Below are positions 43,144 to 54,758 of a stretch of DNA of 64,000 bases, piece by piece. A program made the position numbers and the translations under genes. The notes below the pieces were generated by a model, which was not told the origin of the DNA, ran no database searches, and worked only from the letters and a program-made list of their open reading frames with translations. The stretch is from Heterocephalus glaber. Its lineage: Eukaryota; Chordata; Mammalia; Rodentia; Bathyergidae. Numbering within the stretch: position 1 is the first letter of the stretch; every line of letters starts with the position of its first letter. Where the stretch lies: positions 4,514,946-4,578,945 of the forward strand of contig NW_004624805.1 of the NCBI RefSeq assembly GCF_000247695.1. The letters are read 5' to 3'.

Positions 43144-43900
43144 GGCCGACCTGGTGGTGTGGGAGTGGTCAGTGGAATGGAATGAGAGTGAGGAGACTTT
43201 CATCACAAACGGCAGTAAGAAGCACGGCCCTCAGCTCTGTCGTCCCCGTTGGGGTGGCACCGAGTCAGGGCAGCTGTGTCAGCGAGATGCACACCCCGTG
43301 GGGATTCTGGGCGAAATGCTCCTGCGGTTTTATGGGCCCGGGAGAAGCTGGCTCAAGGCTGGGCCAGGGAGTCAGGAAAGGACTGGGAGCAGAAGAGTAC
43401 TGCAGACCAAGTCAGGATGGACAAAGGGGTCTTCAAGGTTTCCCCCTGGCACTGAGAATGGCTTCTGCTGAAGACGTCCAGTGGGGAGGTGCCTGGGCCA
43501 GGAACTCGGACAGGTGTCAGAGGCAGGCTGGCCAGTGGGGCTGGAGGTCCGGGGCGGGAGAGCAGCTCTCCTCAAAGCCCACCAGGGACACCTCCGAGAC
43601 TGCCTGTGGCGGGGCAGGGGAGGTCACACATAGCGTCTGTCCAGGAGCCAGACTCCCCATCTAGCGCGTGGCACTGACAGATACAGTAGCCAAGAGACAG
43701 TACATGACTTGTCAGCTGTTTGCTTGGTTTGGTGGTGCAGAGCTGGGACCAGAACTAAGTTCTTCTGGCTCTACTTCAATTATTCACACTGCACTAGAGT
43801 GGACGTGAAGTGTTATGGCTGCTGATATTACGGAAGTTGCTTTTCTGCTTTGGCACCTGGTGCAACCTTGGCCAGGCGGGGTGAACCTCTACTTCCAAAA
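43144..43900. other. no gene seen; GC-rich
   Basis: Overlapping frames of 60-160 codons lie in three phases (the longest at 43182-43664, plus). This is what GC-rich DNA yields by chance, and no domain is recognisable. Confidence 0.4.
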
Positions 43901-43904
43901 CCTG

Positions 43905-44610
43905 GGTGTTCTGTAGACAGGATCTCAAGCCCATTCACCTGCACCCCCCATTATACCTGTGAATATACATTATGTACAAAGGGTGTTGCAGATATAATTT
44001 AAGTTATTAGTCAGTTGACCTTAAAATGAAGAGAGTATCCTGGATTAGCTGCATGGGCCCAATGCAATCCCAAGAGTGCTTAGCATGAGAGGAGAGCAAA
44101 GGCCAGCCAGAGAGCTGCAGCAGAGGGAACCCGGGGAGTCTAACGCAGAGAAAGATTTGCTGCACTGTTGTTGGCTAGTAAGATGGACAGGGGGCCAGGG
44201 ATTTGGCTCCGTGGTTTTGCTGCCTGCTGAGCAAGCTCAAGGACCCGAGTTCAATCCCTGGTACCAAAAAAAAAAAAGATGGACAGGACCATGGACCAGT
44301 GAAGCCATGGCCTCTAGAGGTTGGAAATGACCCCTCACCAACAGTCAGCAAAGACTCAAGGACATCAGTCCAGTAACTACACGAGAAAGAACTAAATTCT
44401 GCCAAGATTTGCCTGACACTGGAAGTACACTCTCCCCCAGAGCCAAGGCTGGGTGACCCTTTGATTTTAGCTTTGCAGGATCCTAAGTAAAGTACCAAAG
44501 TAAATCCACCTGTACCTATACCCTACAGAAGCTGTGAGTAAGTAAACAGGTGCTGTTTTAACCCAGGGAATTTGTGCTCATTTGTTGTGGCCATGACAAG
44601 AAGCAGACAT
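43905..44610 (+). mobile_element. MLT1-type LTR split by an ID SINE
   Basis: 'agacaggatctcaagcccat', 'gaagagagtatcctggatta' and 'gctgttttaacccagggaat' occur in the order of an MLT1-like MaLR LTR on the plus strand. It is ancient and non-coding. Confidence 0.55.
44193..44276 (+). mobile_element. ID-type SINE with 11-bp target-site duplication
   Basis: 'gggccagggatttggctccg' to 'ttcaatccctggtacc' and an A-tail. Perfect repeats agatggacagg lie at 44181-44191 and 44277-44287, inside the MLT1. Confidence 0.94.
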
Positions 44611-44916
44611 AGAGGTTCAAAAGCACAGTGCGAAGATCGTCCTGCCTATCCCTCCTCGGCAGCCTGTCACTGCTGCTCTCAGGACTGGCAACCACTGGCA
44701 GCAGCTCCCTTAGTCACCCGGTCCTTTGGAAACCTGTGAAAAAGACTGTTGCAAAGTTCAGTCCAGAAAATCCTGAGTGCAGCTCAAATTGATTTTAAAC
44801 TCCTGGGTTCGGAAGATGCCCAGCTTACTCCTCTGGTGCCAGGCTGCCCCGCGATGGCCCTGTTACCCCCTTGACCTGTGAGGTCCCCAGGAGGAAACTC
44901 TCAGGCCAAGGAGCTG

Positions 44917-45010
44917 GGGTTGCCAGGTAAAATACAGAATGCCCAGTGAGATCTGAATTTCAGTTTAAAAGACAAATAATATTTTAGTAATTTTATTAAA
45001 TCCTATATAT
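44917..45010. mobile_element. arm of an ancient palindromic MITE-like element
   Basis: 'gggttgccaggtaaaataca', 'gaatgcccagtgagatctga' and 'tattgcataggcc' resemble one half of a palindromic mammalian MER element. The other arm is not recognisable. Confidence 0.35.
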
Positions 45011-45385
45011 TGCATAGGCCATGGTCTAAAAAGTGTTAGTTTTTTTTAACTTATGAGAACCCCAGAAGGAGCAGACATGAAAAATTAGTGTTTTCTAGGA
45101 CAAATAAAATCTACTAGGAAAGTAGTAAGTGGTAACCTTAATTTGATCTGGCATTCTCTTTCTGGGACTAGTGCCCTTTCGTTCCTGCCACAACCAAATC
45201 TGATATTGGGAAAGGATCTTATGGCAGATACTTACATTTTGGTGGGATTTTCTATCAGCAGGGTTCCTGCTCTTTAAACCTACGTGGAAGGAAGGTGCTT
45301 GCCTCCTAGTAATGTCAGCCTGGGCATCACTGAGCAGGTGGCTGATGTCTTCAGTCTGAACTCCTTCCTAAGGCAAGGGACCACA
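45011..45385. other. no gene seen
   Basis: Unclassified sequence. Confidence 0.4.
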
Positions 45386-45711
45386 GTGTGGCTCTTGAAT
45401 GGCCTCCAAAGACCCATGTGCAGAAGGTCTGGCCACAGCCTGTGCTGTTAGGAGGCGGTGGAACCTTGGGAGGTGAAGGCTGGTGGGAGGAAGTAGGTCA
45501 TTGGCAGCCCACCCCTGAAGGGCCTATGGGACCCCAGCCCATTCCTCTCTCTTTTTTTGCTTCCAATTCAGCAAGAAGTGAGCAGCTTCTTGTGCCACAC
45601 ACTCCTATCATGATGAACTATGTTGCCACAAGCCCAGAGTCACAGGGCAGGTGGCCACGGACTGAAACCTCTGAAACCATGAGCTAAAGTGAACTAGTTT
45701 TGTTTCATTGG

Positions 45712-45857
45712 TTTTTTGAAACAGGGTGTTACTATATAGTTCAGGCTGGTCTTGAACTCACTGTGTTGTCTGGGCTGGCCTCAAACTCACAGCAATCCTC
45801 GTCCTTCAGCCTTCTGAGTGCTGGCATTGCAGACATGCACAACCATGCCTGGCTATC
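45712..45857 (-). mobile_element. B1 SINE with internal duplication
   Basis: 'gaaacagggtgttactatat', 'aggctggtcttgaactcac' and 'gggctggcctcaaactcac' to 'acaaccatgcctggct'. Confidence 0.9.
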
Positions 45858-45881
45858 TTTTTTTTTTTTTTTTTTTTTTTT

Positions 45882-45943
45882 TGGTATGGGGAACCTTGAG
45901 CTTACAAGGCAGGTGGCGGAACCACTGACCTAAATCCCTGGCT
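45882..45943 (-). mobile_element. ID-type SINE
   Basis: 'ggtatggggaaccttgagct' to 'acctaaatccctggctcc'. It lacks part of the B-box region, with a long poly-T (A-tail) before it. Confidence 0.8.
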
Positions 45944-46034
45944 CCAATCCTCTTCTTAAGTTGATTTTCTCAGATATTTTGTCACAGTAGTGAAAAGCTA
46001 TCTCATGTACAGAGGGTGGGGAAAGATCTGGGCT

Positions 46035-46205
46035 TTAGAGTCAGGCAGATCTGTCTTCAGATCCTGGTTTTTCTACTCTCTGCTTTGTGTCTTGGAAAAA
46101 AATATTTCTCCACACCTTTTTCTCACTTAAGGTCCATTTATCTTCAGGGTTATTATGAGGATGAAATGAGTGTATAGATAGGAAATATCCGGCACATAGT
46201 ATTTG
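46035..46205 (+). mobile_element. MIR SINE
   Basis: 'tttagagtcaggcagatctg', 'agatcctggtttttctactc' and 'ggttattatgaggatgaaat' then 'ggcacatagtatttgcc' follow full MIR order on the plus strand. Confidence 0.7.
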
Positions 46206-47480
46206 CCCGGCAGATGTTATTTATCTTTTTCTTCCTGAGCTCAGACCTAGCCATATGCTCGTCCTGTGCTGTGGCAGAGATGACCTTTTCTATCCGAGGC
46301 CATCTGCAGGGTCCCTCCTCAAATGCCAGCCTGTAGGGTTAAAGGAGCCTCTGAGGTAAAAGACTGGATTCAAATTAGACAAAAAGGACAGCTGTGCCCT
46401 GTCATAGGTCTAGATGAACAATTTATGGATATGTTGTGACAATGAGAGAAAACACGAAGAGCATCATATGCCAAGGTTAATTCTCGGTGCTTCCTGCGTA
46501 TTAACCCACTGGCCACTCGCAACAGCCCGGTGAGAAGAAGCTGTTATTGTCAAGGAGTCCCTGGCTCTCACATAACTTTCCCTGTTCACCAAGCCAGTAC
46601 ACAGAGGAACAGATGCCTTAGCTAAGTCCTTAGGTCCAGAGCCCTTGCCATTAATCACCTCGCTCTACTTCCTGTGTGTCAGGATATCTAACTTATGCTC
46701 CTTATTTCATTTAATTCTCATTCTAAAAACCGATGAAGTAAGAATTCCTATGTTCCTTCCCATCTTACAGTTTGACCATCAGCTTGTCAGCGGAGGAAAC
46801 AACATCTCTGGAAACAAAGAGTAGGCTGGTATTCCAAATCTTTAAATCTTAGTACCATTGTGTTTGCTACCATTCAGTTGTGAACCTTTCATGCTGGTCA
46901 GGGTGAACCTCACAGGACAGACACAATATGGACTCCTGTGCTTCAGGACATCATTTTTTCTAGAACATTCCCTTGGGGTCTCAGAGAGGTTCCGTTCAAC
47001 CCCTCAGGAAGAGTTGCCTTTCTGGCCTCTCTTGGAAGCTCTCTTTTCAACACAAGGGCGATGGCCCCTGAAACAGGGTCCCAGGAGACAGGCTTTGTTC
47101 AGCTCCTCTGATGTAGCACTCTCTTGTGTGCTTTTGGTGCCAAGTGAATCAGGTTTCCATTAAAAACACTGATGCCAAAAGGAAGGGAAAAAATAAATAA
47201 AAGCTCTGGCATGGCTTGGGAGGCTGATTCTTTGTCTTAATTCTGGAGCCCAGAATGGAAAGTTGGCAGCTCAGCCTGAAAGATGAGAGTGCATCAGGCA
47301 GCTGCTTGAGTAGCTGATAAAAACCACAGAGCAGAGAGCAGCTCCGCACTGCGCATGGGGGTGAGGGACAGGAGGCCCGCACCACATCCGACTCCCGGAC
47401 TCGGCCTCTCGGGGTGGGATCGTGTTGCCTAACCATGATGTCACTCAGGCCATTCCCACACCTGTGGCCCACTTTTGAAA
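46206..47480. other. no gene; weak MIR/L2 traces at 46490-46800
   Basis: 'tttcatttaattctcattct' and similar stretches hint at MIR/L2. Otherwise unclassified. Confidence 0.35.
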
Positions 47481-47534
47481 TGACTCAGCAATTGGTGCAG
47501 AAGCCAAATTCAAAATAAATTACTCTGTGACTCA
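47481..47534. promoter_or_regulatory. paired AP-1 / NF-E2-type motifs
   Basis: TGACTCAGCA at 47481-47490 is a perfect NF-E2/MAF-type element containing an AP-1 core. A second perfect AP-1 core TGACTCA is at 47528-47534, 40 bases downstream. Both lie in repeat-free sequence, which could be an enhancer. Motif evidence only. Confidence 0.35.
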
Positions 47535-48714
47535 GATTGTTCATCTCTGTTTTGACAACCAACAGCAAACCATTGGAGCTTCAGCTTGCATTTGGCCAAA
47601 AGAAGGCACAATGCACTGCAGAGGTCTCTCGAGCATCCCCTCCCGCCCCAAGAAAGTGCTGGTTGTGTACAGGCGAAGAAGCTGATTCACTTCTACTGGG
47701 GACAGCAGCTAGCATCGGCCTTTGGCGAAGGCCTCAGGGAGGAAGTCAAGGGTGCAGCCTCTGGAGTCAGACACCGCACAACTCTTCATCTCCCTGTTCT
47801 CCTCTCCAGTCGTAACAGCAGCCTCTTCATAGGACCCCAGTGACGTGAAGAGTGATAGGGTGGCACCCTGTAGGTGTGCAACAGTTGTGCGCAGGTTCTA
47901 TTTTTGCTAGCATTTACCAGGAGTTGCAAAAGAAAACAAAACAAAAATGAGGGGAAAGTCCTTGGTCTTGTTGGGCCTGACTTCTTGTAAGTGAGATGCT
48001 TCGTAGCCCCCTGCACAGCTGGGAGATTTGAGGAAGCAGAGCAAGTGTCCCCCACATCTCTGAACGGCCATGCTGCTGGCTGGAAAGAGCACGCCCAGGC
48101 TCCTCAGAGGCTGTGGTCCAGGAGCCTTTTCTAGCTTGGTACAGGTTGCTATAAGAAACAAAAACTAAACTTTGACCAATACCATGTAGTCTTTGAAATA
48201 TTTCTGTCAGTAACAAAAGGCTTGCATTACATCACATTCTTCCATTCGGTTTATTTCTTTTGTTAATGAGGTTCTGACTGTTTATCTGTCTGATAAAAAC
48301 CTGTGTGTCTATCTGGTCATCTCATTCATGTCTGTGTTATCTGAAAATTGTTCCATGAGGGGAATTTAATTTCCTATGATTTTCTCTTTGTTTTTCTTCT
48401 AACTACAAATGGAATGATTTATGTTTACATCTACCCTACCCTGCTAGGGTTTCCAAATTTTAAAAGGGAATTTGCATTTTCACAGAAGTTTTTCAAAGTT
48501 CCAAGAAGCTGTTTTGACTCAAGTAAGTCTCAACTAAGTCTCTGAAAGTTGTTGGTCACCTGCTGGATCAGGACTAGCTTTGGCTGGGAGCAAAGATCTG
48601 GCAGCCCTGTTCTTTCTATGGTTTCTGATATCTAACCTCCTAATTCTTTTATGCAATGATTTATGTTTCTTTGTAGTGTTTCTCTTCTTCTCAAATACTG
48701 TTATTCTCACACAC
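47535..48714. other. no gene seen
   Basis: Unique-looking sequence. Overlapping 84-100 codon frames on both strands have no recognisable domain. Confidence 0.4.
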
Positions 48715-48960
48715 TCGTGTTCATAAAGGCATTATTCACAATAGCTAAGATGCGGAAGCAACACAAGAGTTCCTCACTGGCTGAAGAAAGGAGCCAAATG
48801 TGGATTATCAATGCAACAGAATGTTATTCTGTCTTAGAAAGAAGGAAATTCTGCAGTATTCTGCTACATGGAAGAACCTCTGGACCTTATGCTAAATGAA
48901 ATAAACCAGTCAAAAAAGACAAACAGAGAGGTTCCTGCCTTGCAAATATTAGGCTTACCA
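48715..48960 (+). mobile_element. LINE-1 3' UTR fragment
   Basis: 'gcattattcacaatagctaa', 'caacagaatgttattctgtc' and 'tgctaaatgaaataaaccag' follow the plus-strand L1 3' UTR order. Confidence 0.65.
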
Positions 48961-49689
48961 TTTTTTGGCTGTGCAATGACATGAAAGCATATCTATGGAA
49001 CAATTCTGTTTTTTATTTCAGCACAGTATTCGGGAAGTTATATGAATAGTCAACACTTGATTACAAAATTGGCCTTATGTTAGATGGTTTTGCCTAACTG
49101 TAGGCTAAGTTAGGTGATCAAGCCTATTAAAGTGGCAAAGCTATGATATTTGGTAGCTTTGGTGTATTAAATGCATTTTTCACTTAGGCTATTTTCAACT
49201 AAATGAGTTTATTGGGGCACCACCCCTTCACGATTTGAGGAGCATCTGTACTGTACAGTTCCACTTCTGAGGGGCGCCTCCATCCTTGTCTCACTTCTTA
49301 ATGCTGTAGGACACTTCTTCCTTCTATTACTGCGCTTAGTGGGTGGGATGCAGGTGCCAAGCACAATACCCTACGTCTGGGGCACTGTGATTAGGGCATG
49401 GGTACTTGGCTAAGCCAGGCAAACCAGAGTCCTTCCCTGGGGGGCTACACTTGGATTCTAGGAGGGATAGAGAGACCCTTTGGTCCTCGGGTTATGAGGA
49501 CATTGTTACTCCTCAGTTGTGCTACTTGGAGGAGGTGCGGTTACTGTGAGGTAAAGGAGACCAATCTACAGAGAGGAACAAAGCTCAGCATGAAGTTATG
49601 TGAGTTAATGCACTTCTGACTTACTTAAATTGGTCGGATTCAAGTATCTATCACTTGCAACCAAAGAAGCCCTAATTAAGATACAATCT
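48961..49689. other. no gene seen
   Basis: Unclassified sequence. Confidence 0.4.
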
Positions 49690-50060
49690 CATTTTTTAAA
49701 AAAATCTACTCCTTGCATTCATATTTTATTGTGATGTACCAAATTCACTTTAAAAACTTTATTTTGAAGTACTTATGAATTCCTAGAAAGTTGCAAAGAA
49801 GTAGAGGGAATCCACGTATGTCACACTCAGTTTCCAACAATGGCTCCATCTTTTGTAACTGTAGTACAATATCAAAACAAGAAAATTAACAGTGAGACTA
49901 TCTGTGTGTGTCTGTGGTGCACATGTAACCATCATTGGAATAAAAATATGGAACTTTCATCACTACAAAAATAAATCTTCCACTATCCCTTTATAAGATG
50001 CAACTAATCACAATCTACTACTGTTAACATTTTACCAGTTTCAGTGAAGAATACAAATCC
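49690..50060 (-). mobile_element. ancient LINE-1 (L1M-like) fragment
   Basis: 'gagggaatccacgtatgtca', 'gtagtacaatatcaaaacaa' and 'ggaactttcatcactacaaa' follow the reverse-complement L1M 3' order. Confidence 0.55.
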
Positions 50061-50369
50061 CCTATTGGAACCTTACTTCCCTTTTACCTCCCCCGTGATT
50101 GGATAATTATCTTATCTCCTCTACATATATTGGAACACATCAGATATTGCTACCAATTTTGATTCAACTAGTAAAGACAATTTAGAAATTTCCAGAAAAG
50201 AAGGAAAATCTATTGTATTTACCCATATTTTAATTTTTTTGTTTTTTTTTCTTTCTGTCTTAATATTCCAGTGTTTCTTGTTTTATCACTTCCTTCCACT
50301 AAATGAACTTTATTTGCTATTCTTTTTAAGCAGTTCTTCTATTAAAAAGTTTTCTTTTTTGTTAAGCCA
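50061..50369. other. no gene seen
   Basis: AT-rich. May continue the preceding L1M, too diverged to say. Confidence 0.35.
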
Positions 50370-50735
50370 GCCTTTTGTTACTATAGCAAAATACCTGAGA
50401 TAATCAATTTAAAAAGAGGAAAAGTTTGTTCTGACTCACGGTGAGGTAGGGTTCAGTCCATGACTGACTGACCCTGTTGCTTTGGGTATATGGTGGCACT
50501 GTACGTGGTGATGGGCGTGTGTCACAGAGGAGGCTGCACACCTCATGGCTGGAACTCGAAAGCTAGGAAGAGGAAAAGCTGGGATCCCACAATCCCTTTC
50601 AGAATCCACCTCTAATGACGTCACTGGACCCCACCTTTGAAAGGTTCCACCCCCTCCCAATAGCATGGGGCTGGAGACCAAGCCCTTGACATGAAGCTTT
50701 GGGAAACATTCCAGATCCAAACTACAGCACCTTTC
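50370..50735 (-). mobile_element. MaLR LTR
   Basis: 'agccttttgttactatagca', 'caaaatacctgagataatca', 'gaccccacctttgaaaggtt' and 'gggaaacattccagatccaa' follow reverse-complement MaLR LTR order. Confidence 0.65.
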
Positions 50736-50789
50736 ATGTGGCTATAACTTAATTTCCTCTTCATTTCTGAAGGATACACTCACTGGATA

Positions 50790-51500
50790 TAGAAATCTGG
50801 CTTAACAACACTTGAGAAATCCTGGGGCCACCAAGGTTTCTGATGAGAAATCTGTCATTCACATTTGTTTTTCCCCAACAGGTAAGGTATTATTTCTCTC
50901 TTGTTGCTTTAGAACTTTTTCCTTTGTCTTTAACTTTTAGGACTTTGAATTGTCCGTATTTTTATCTGGGTTTATCCGATTGTAGATTCTGTGAGCTTTT
51001 TGCTGTAGGTTATATCCTTTGCTAAGCTGGGGGAGACTTCATTATTTCTTCAAATTTTTTTAAATTTATTTTTTCCCTGGTACCGGGAATTGAACTCCGA
51101 ATCTTGCACTTGCCAGGCAGGCGCAGTGCCACTGAGCTACATCTCTGGCTCTTCTTCAAATATTTTTTCAGGCCCCCTCTTTCCTTCCCTGGGACTCTGA
51201 TGACAGAAATCTTTTGGTGCTTTTTATAGACCCCTCAGGTCTTACTCATTTTTGTTGTTCATCCTGTTTTCTCTCTGTTGTTCCAATTGCTTGCTGTCTA
51301 TTTTTCTGTCTTTCAGTTCACTGTCTCTCTATTCAGCTGTTAAACCCATCCATTGAGTTTTTCATTTTGGTTATTATATTTTCAGTTCTAAAATTTCCAT
51401 CTGGTTCTTTTGTATACTTTTATTTATTTGCTCAGATTTTCTATTTTTTCATTTGGTTCAAGCATGTTCAAAATGTTTGAACATTTGAAAATGTTTCTTC
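50790..51500 (-). mobile_element. ancient LINE-1 (L1M-like) fragment with an inserted ID
   Basis: 'cattatttcttcaaattttt', then after the SINE 'tcttcaaatattttttcagg', and 'gttaaacccatccattgagt' and 'cagttctaaaatttccatct', follow reverse-complement L1M order. It is diverged and non-coding. Confidence 0.65.
51079..51152 (-). mobile_element. ID-type SINE
   Basis: 'ggtaccgggaattgaactcc' to 'gctacatctctggctc'. The repeat ttcttcaaat on both sides (51044 and 51152 onwards) is its target duplication within the L1M. Confidence 0.9.
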
Positions 51501-51965
51501 ATCATTATATCACTAGCTTCTAGCTCAGTACAGGATTTGTGAGAGCACTCTGCTGAGCCTTTATTGCAGGGACTCTTTGCTCTCCCAGTGGGCTTCAATT
51601 CCCAACCAGCCTCAGAGAGGCCTTCTCTGTCCTGCTCACCTCTGAGCCAATTCCTGGGTTCACAATGATGGCCTTCTAGATCCCCACGCTGGGCTGTTGT
51701 CTGGGCAGGCCTCTCTCCGGGGCCCCGCACAGCTGTTTTCCTTGAGCCCTTTGGCTGGGGCCTGCACGCCCAAGCCACTGGTGTCCAGGCGGGCTTCTGG
51801 CTGGGGTATGATGGTATCTGGGTGGGCCTCTAGAATTTGTGGGAGAAAATCCACATATGCATGAAAGCACAAACTATTTTATGTAATCTTTTATCCCTAG
51901 ATAATTAATGTTAATATTGTAGTATATACAATATACTAATAGCCCTTTTAGTTTATTTATCTTTT
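51501..51965. other. no gene seen
   Basis: GC-richer. Overlapping minus frames of 64-106 codons are not recognisable. Confidence 0.4.
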
Positions 51966-51972
51966 AGTTTGT

Positions 51973-51992
51973 CTGTGTGTGTGTATGTGTGT
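51973..51992 (+). repeat. short (TG)n tract
   Basis: TGTG/TATG units next to the SINE tail. Confidence 0.7.
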
Positions 51993-52192
51993 GGTGCTGG
52001 GGATTGAATCTAGGGCCTCGAACAGGCTAAGCACACTCTAACACTGAGCCACCTCCCCAGGCAGCTTTTCTTTTCTCAAGACAGGGTTTCACTTTATTGC
52101 CCAGGCTAGCCTTGAACTCCAGGATTCAAGTGTCCTCCTACCTCAACCTCTCAAGTGTCTGGGGTGACATGCATTTGGCTCCACATCTGACT
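51993..52192 (-). mobile_element. B1-dID composite SINE
   Basis: ID part 'ggtgctggggattgaatcta' and 'actgagccacctccccagg', then B1 part 'caagacagggtttcacttta' to 'gtcctcctacctcaacctct'. Diverged. Confidence 0.75.
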
Positions 52193-52224
52193 TTCTAGTG
52201 TTTTAAAAACAGAAATATACTTTT

Positions 52225-52298
52225 AATAGCTCTGTGATAGAGCACTTGCCTGGGATGCATAAGACTTTGGATTCAGTCCCCAGTACAACAACAAAATT
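52225..52298 (+). mobile_element. old ID-type SINE
   Basis: 'aatagctctgtgatagagca', 'cttgcctgggatgcataaga' and 'ttcagtccccagtacaacaa'. Confidence 0.6.
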
Positions 52299-52339
52299 AT
52301 GATGTTTTTATCATTTTGAAGATGACCATTTGTTTTCCT

Positions 52340-52461
52340 ATATATCAAGAATAATTTTACATACCATAAGTATTTTTCCTACAACATCACCTCCTTGTTC
52401 ATATATCAAGAATAATTTTACATACCATAACTATTTTTCCTACAACATCACCTCCTTGTTC
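52340..52461 (+). repeat. tandem duplication, two 61-bp units
   Basis: Unit one is 52340-52400 and unit two 52401-52461. They differ at a single position (ataagtat against ataactat). The unit belongs to no repeat family I know, and there is no third copy. The near-identity implies a recent event. Confidence 0.97.
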
Positions 52462-52470
52462 TTGCTGGGA

Positions 52471-52500
52471 GAGGGAGAAGGAGAGAGAGAGAGAGAGAGG
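52471..52500 (+). repeat. (GA)n simple repeat
   Basis: GAGGGAGAAGG followed by about ten GA units. Confidence 0.9.
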
Positions 52501-52509
52501 ACACATAAG

Positions 52510-52575
52510 AACATGCTGCAGATGTAGCTTAGTGCAAAGGCTTTCAGTTTAATCCTAACTAGAAGAAAGGAAGAA
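52510..52575 (+). mobile_element. very old ID-type SINE remnant
   Basis: 'gctgcagatgtagcttagtg' and 'cagtttaatcctaactagaa' with an A/G-rich tail. Faint. Confidence 0.4.
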
Positions 52576-54695
52576 AAAGAGTTTTAGAATATCCAGTGAA
52601 CAATGCAAATGATGGAACCTGACCAGACATATAAAAGGACTGCTGGAATATTCTAAGGACGCATCCAGAGTTGACAATCATAAGCTTACAGTGTTACCAA
52701 TCTATAGCAGTATCTCTTTCAACCTGAAGCTGCCCCACATACCCCTTGTTTCTTCCCATCATTCAGACCAACAGAAAGCACCACATCCTCAAAGAGACCT
52801 GCAATCGTAGTATCTAAACAAATACCCTTTCTGGGCCTCTGGTCATTTTATTTCATTATTGAAGTGCTTGTCATTATCTGAAAGTATCTTGTCTATTTAC
52901 TGGCTTATTGAGTCATTTTTATTTATTCCCCATTGGAAGGTAGGTACCCTGAGCAGATACCTGTTTATCAGATTCATCACTGATACGTAGAACAATGCCA
53001 GTTACTTCTATATAAACAAATATTTTTGACTGAGTTAATAGTTCCGGACATGATATAATTTATGATGATTCAAGTTTGCATAGGAAATAAAAGATAAGCA
53101 GAGATTATTGGGGAGTAAACCCTGAGCCGAAGGTAGGAGCTGGTGAGAGGAGAGAAGAGGGTGGACCTGCCTCTGAGGAGGTGACCGAGGGCTGAAGGTG
53201 ACATGTACTGACCTCAGAATCCTGGGAACCAGATGTTGGGGTCCCAGTGGTGATGGAGGCCTGGACACACTGGGGAGCAGCTCTCTGGTACTTAGACAAG
53301 CAGTGACCGAGACAGGATGCAGACAGAATGGCTCCCTGTGATAGTCTTCAAAACGTCACCCCAGGGATCTTCTCTTTCTGCACACATGCTGGACAGAACG
53401 GTGAGCCCTAGCGAAAGGGCACTGAAGGGAAAGCTGCCCTAGAATCCCCTTTGTGCCATCGGAAAACTACACAAGAGCCAGTGATCAATGTAACTGAAAC
53501 TCGGAGCTGGCCATGCTAGCAGACAACCGTCTCTGTGCGATTCCTTTCCTGTGCCCCAGCCAGGAAGTAGAGGAGGAAGGACAGAGAGGCACTGGGAGGC
53601 AATCCCCTTTTGGGCTCTTGGCCTGTGCTCAGAGAGTTCGAGAAGCAGAGGATAGAAATGGATGTGGTTGTCTCTTGGGAGACACAGGGCAAGGGAGATG
53701 CGGAAGATAGTGAAACTGAACTTAAGGACCTTGTAAGATCCTAAGCATAAGCAGAGCTGTTTTGAAACTCAGAGGAAAACTAGGTGAAGATGCCAAAGCT
53801 CTCCAGTCTTGGCAAAGGTGGGGGAGCACGGCTAGCGCCCCCCACAGCTCATGTCCCATTGGCCTAATAGAAGAAAGCCCACCTGCATAGGCTCCCCCTC
53901 CTGATGTTTCTGAGCAGCTGCCAGGATGTGCACTCACTCCTTTTGGTTGTTCTCGCACTTTGGTGCCCTCTTCCCTACTCCTATGCTGCTTGCCCCCCTT
54001 GCCAGCTGGGAACAGTGCTGCCACCACGCTCCCCAGCGTTGGACAGGCATGGCTCCAAAGTGTAGCTGAGTCTGGGTAGGAATGATGAGCCAGCTTCACT
54101 GAAGACTCGAGACTACAGAAATTCCAGTGCAGAAAACAGAAACTCAAAATTCGGTATCAGATGTCACTTCTCCTAGAGCCTGCCGTCCCTAGCTTAGCCT
54201 CTGCCGCCCTGGAGTTAAGGCATCACCTTCCCAGGGTGTGGGACCGCTAGAGCCCAGATCTCACTGTCTGCCCCCGAAGGGCCGCCTGCTTCTCCACCAC
54301 AGGACAGTGAAGGGCGAGGAGTAACCCGCCTTCCCCACAGGCTGCCATGGGTTCCGTGCGCCCCGACGAGGGCATCGAGGTGCAGGTCCTCTTTCTCCTG
54401 ACTAACCAGTTTTAGGGGCATCATGTGAGGGCTTCCGGCTGCTCTGTGTAGGCAGCTGAGCCCAGCCCAGTGTCTGCAGACGTCCTTTCTCTTTCCTGCC
54501 ACACAGATCAAAACAGGCCTGGCGAGGTGTTGTTTTACGGTATCCTAGAAGTAAACGCTTGAATAAAATTCAAACATACACACCCATACCATTCCAACCC
54601 CAATATGCACACCTCAAATTAAAAATCCCAATAATTTTCAGGGAGAAGCCAATCAAAATACACAGTTCTGGTGTACGGGGATTCCCCAGAACTGG
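52576..54695. other. no gene seen
   Basis: About 2.1 kb of mostly unique sequence, GC-richer towards 54 kb. The longest frame (53722-54147, minus, 141 codons) has no recognisable domain. Confidence 0.4.
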
Positions 54696-54697
54696 TA

Positions 54698-54758
54698 GGT
54701 GGGAATATAGCTTAGTGGTTGAACAGGTCCAAGGCTCAGACAAAACCAAAACTTAAAA
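54698..54758 (+). mobile_element. very old ID-type SINE remnant
   Basis: 'ggtgggaatatagcttagtg' then 'gttgaacaggtccaaggctc' and an A-rich tail. Confidence 0.4.

Larger units (their letters stand above)
45386..46005 (+). mobile_element. MaLR LTR split by two SINEs
   Basis: 'ctgttaggaggcggtggaac', 'gggaggaagtaggtcattgg', 'catgatgaactatgttgcca' and, after the SINEs, 'cttcttaagttgattttctc' occur in MaLR order. The B1 and ID at 45712-45943 are inserted between 'gagctaaagtgaac' and the LTR 3' end. Confidence 0.65.

Noticed and set aside
52340..52461. CRISPR array or satellite
   Set aside because: There are only two adjacent units without spacers, in a mammalian genome. It is a simple tandem duplication.
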